Both the position numbers and the translations under genes were made by a program. The notes beneath the pieces are model-generated. The model had not been told where the DNA came from, did not search any database, and saw only the letters and a list, made by a program, of their open reading frames with translations. A stretch of 64,000 bases of DNA from Incurvaria masculella (lineage: Eukaryota > Arthropoda > Insecta > Lepidoptera > Incurvariidae): the NCBI GenBank assembly GCA_946894095.1, contig OX335653.1:749001-813000 (forward strand), written 5' to 3'. Every line of letters begins with the position of its first letter. Within the stretch, counting starts at the first letter, position 1. This document shows, in pieces, positions 58,901-61,900 of this stretch.

Positions 58901-61900
58901 TGATCTGCTAGCTTATACAAAAGTTAATGGTTACAACCATGGATAGGGTTTAAGCCCGCCCGGTTTGGTACTATCGCATTGCATGAAAAGATGGTCGAAA
59001 CGGCAATGAAAATTTTTCCATGTTTTCCATCCAGTGCAGTGTAGCCATGCTCATAAAGGGAAGGTCCTGGCATGACACCTAATTCCTTCATTGTGTGGTT
59101 ATAGCCATCCATAAAAAAAAGGAAGAAGGCTTATCTTCTTCTATCTAGCGCGCCCATTATGATACCAACTGGCTACAAATTTAGTGGCATACGACGCGGC
59201 CGTATTCTCCTACAATGATATGGCCACTTTGCATGCGATATCGATTGCGCCTTTTCCTTCAGTGGTTACAACTAAAGGTGCGTTCACACTAGCATGACTT
59301 TTTATAGACTAATTATGACCACAAACTTGCCTTGCTAGGAATCTTGCCTTCGATATGAGTTCTGTTATAGTGACCCTAAACATACCAGCGGGAGGGAGTG
59401 CCCCCACGAAGTCACGAGCAGCGTCCACATGCAGGTGGCGAGGTCCCCGTCGGACGCGGGTTCTGGGAACGCAGACTCGGTCGGCGCCGGCGCACCCGAT
59501 AGCTCCTCCTGGTGATACAACAACAGAAACTTCTGAAGTCGGTATTCCCTAACCGCAGGGGTAGGCAGAGAATTAAATGGGCCATGTGGTACGAAATTGC
59601 AGCATACTTTTTGTTGGTGGGAACTGACTTGTTAAACACATTTTGGGAGAACATTTGCGTTCAGTGGCGACAGTAGGATTGGGCTCATATAGAGGCATTC
59701 CCGGTAATGTCCACACAACATTTTTCCTTCCTCTGTAATCTCACTATACCCTTCTCTATCTTTCTCTTGGTTTATAATTCTCCTCAAGCTCTAATGGGAA
59801 GCATCTCCAGTCTAGACCGAGAGTGTGCATATATTTTCTCTTTATCCGACACTCTAATGTGAAGGCGAGAAAGTGGGTCACTTCGTGGTTCAGAACCCAT
59901 GTTAAACTCCAAAGCCAAAAAATCACCAGGGCGACATGAAAGCGCACTTACCTGCCACTCGACGCGGTGTAACTTGAGGTCTATGAGCACCTGGTACATC
60001 CACTCGGGTGTTGGCTTTTTCTCCGCCGACAGTTCGCGCGCCATCCCCACTACGAACTCCGCCAGGGCGTGCTGAACGTCCATGGGTACACGCCTGCAGC
60101 AAAAGTATTTTTTTTTTCAGTGGATGCAGTCTCCTAAAAGAGAAAATGTTGGCACCATCTCTAACAATATAAAAAATAAATATACTTTTTCGTACTAAGC
60201 AGGTACATCGCTTATTCTAAGGAATGTGATATGCATGTATGTATAATCGACCATGAAGCTAGGATACATTAATTTAAGAAAGAGCCCAGTAAAAAGAACT
60301 ACATTACGAACATACTGCAAGGCTGGACCAGCAAAACATACCATTCGCGGGTATTTTGCGTCTACCAATTTAGCAACTGACTGTATACCCATAATTTGGA
60401 ATTCTCCTACAGTCCCTCCTCCAGTAATGAATGCCTCCTACTAACATACAGGTTTAAGATTATACCTACATACATTGATTTAATGCTTCATCTGAGTTGC
60501 GGACATTGACTGCAAAGATTGAACATTCAAATATATTGCCGTCGTCACCAAAATCATATTTGGCATCAGATCATCCGCCTGTCTGCACACCCTTCACCTA
60601 CCGTGTACTGTCGTCGGATATACATACGTGGAGTTACCCCATTGCAGCGCGGAGACGAGCGGTTCCACGAGATCTGGGTTCTCTTCCCGGAAGGAGCGCA
60701 GCACTCGGCGCAGGACGTCCACCGTCGGTCGCCAGAAGTGCAGTTCCAGTGCGCGAAGCCACTCCCACTCGATCACGCCGTCGTCTGTCCGCACAACGTC
60801 AAAATAACATGTATGTGGAATTCATAGTTAATACTCCTACCAAGTAATACACGACCGTGCACATATCTTGCTTGGATAAAAATTAATAAAATAAGTGTTT
60901 TTTTCAGATATCAATATAATTCTTTCACTATAATACATGTGATTTTTAGATCGATATTTTAAGTAAATACAAAAAATCATGCCTTTGCAGACCTTCTGGG
61001 GCGAGGACTACAATACTATAAAATAAAAATGAAAAATGCATTAGAAATGGACTGAAGGCCCTAATATAAGTTAGGACGAGTTTTACTTTGGTCAAGCTGA
61101 TTTTGGAAATAAGCGGCAACACCACAGATTACATTATGGGATGACCCCACAGAAGCCGTTGTCTTCTGTGGGGTCCCACATGTCACTGTATTGTTCGGGA
61201 AGGTCGAATTTGTATTAGATAAAAAGGGCACAACACAACAATCTTGTTTTTTTGTTTCCATATATTAATGACGAGAACACAACACAGGATTTCAAACTGG
61301 TTGTAGAGGAAGAATAGGCAGCAAATCGTCCACTGTAAAATGGGACAAACTGCACTATATACCACATAGATACCACAATATAAGCTTTTAAAATGTCGAA
61401 CGTGTATTGAGAGGAAAGCAAACTTGGCCTGGCAACATTTTATTAATTTATCACCCAAGTTTCATTGACATGAGTTCACTGGCATTTCGCATGACATGAT
61501 GCAGACTCAGGCCTTCAATAGAATTGTGACATCTTGCAAGTTTAAATTTATTTGCTTCTTTCTCTTGGAGTTTTTAATTACGTCAGGTTTTTTGGCGATT
61601 ATTCGACCACCCCTCCCCCCTCCCCCCCCGGGGAGAGGTCGTGAGATTTAGCTCGACCCCCTGCCACCCCTCCTTATCCCACATGAGATTTTTCAAAATG
61701 CATATTTAAGTGTAAATACGTTAATCTGTGCTGTCTCTGAATCGGTAATCTGTGCAATGGAATTGCATTGGATTTATTCAAACAGGTCATTCATAAGGAA
61801 TTACGGAGGGACGCTTCTATATTTTGTAAGAAACATTAGTTACTCAGTTTTACCCCGTTTTCTCGCAATAAAATTAATAAATGCGGAAATAAATATTACG

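Noticed and set aside
60600..60640. Donor at the TGGG|GTAACT site of W3
   Set aside because: It breaks the phase with W4; the GTATGT donor 12 bases further on restores it.
61600..61650. G-quadruplex promoter reading of the C-tract near 61.61 kb
   Set aside because: The tract sits inside a repeat with inverted ends and a second C-tract near the other end, so a transposon origin explains it better.
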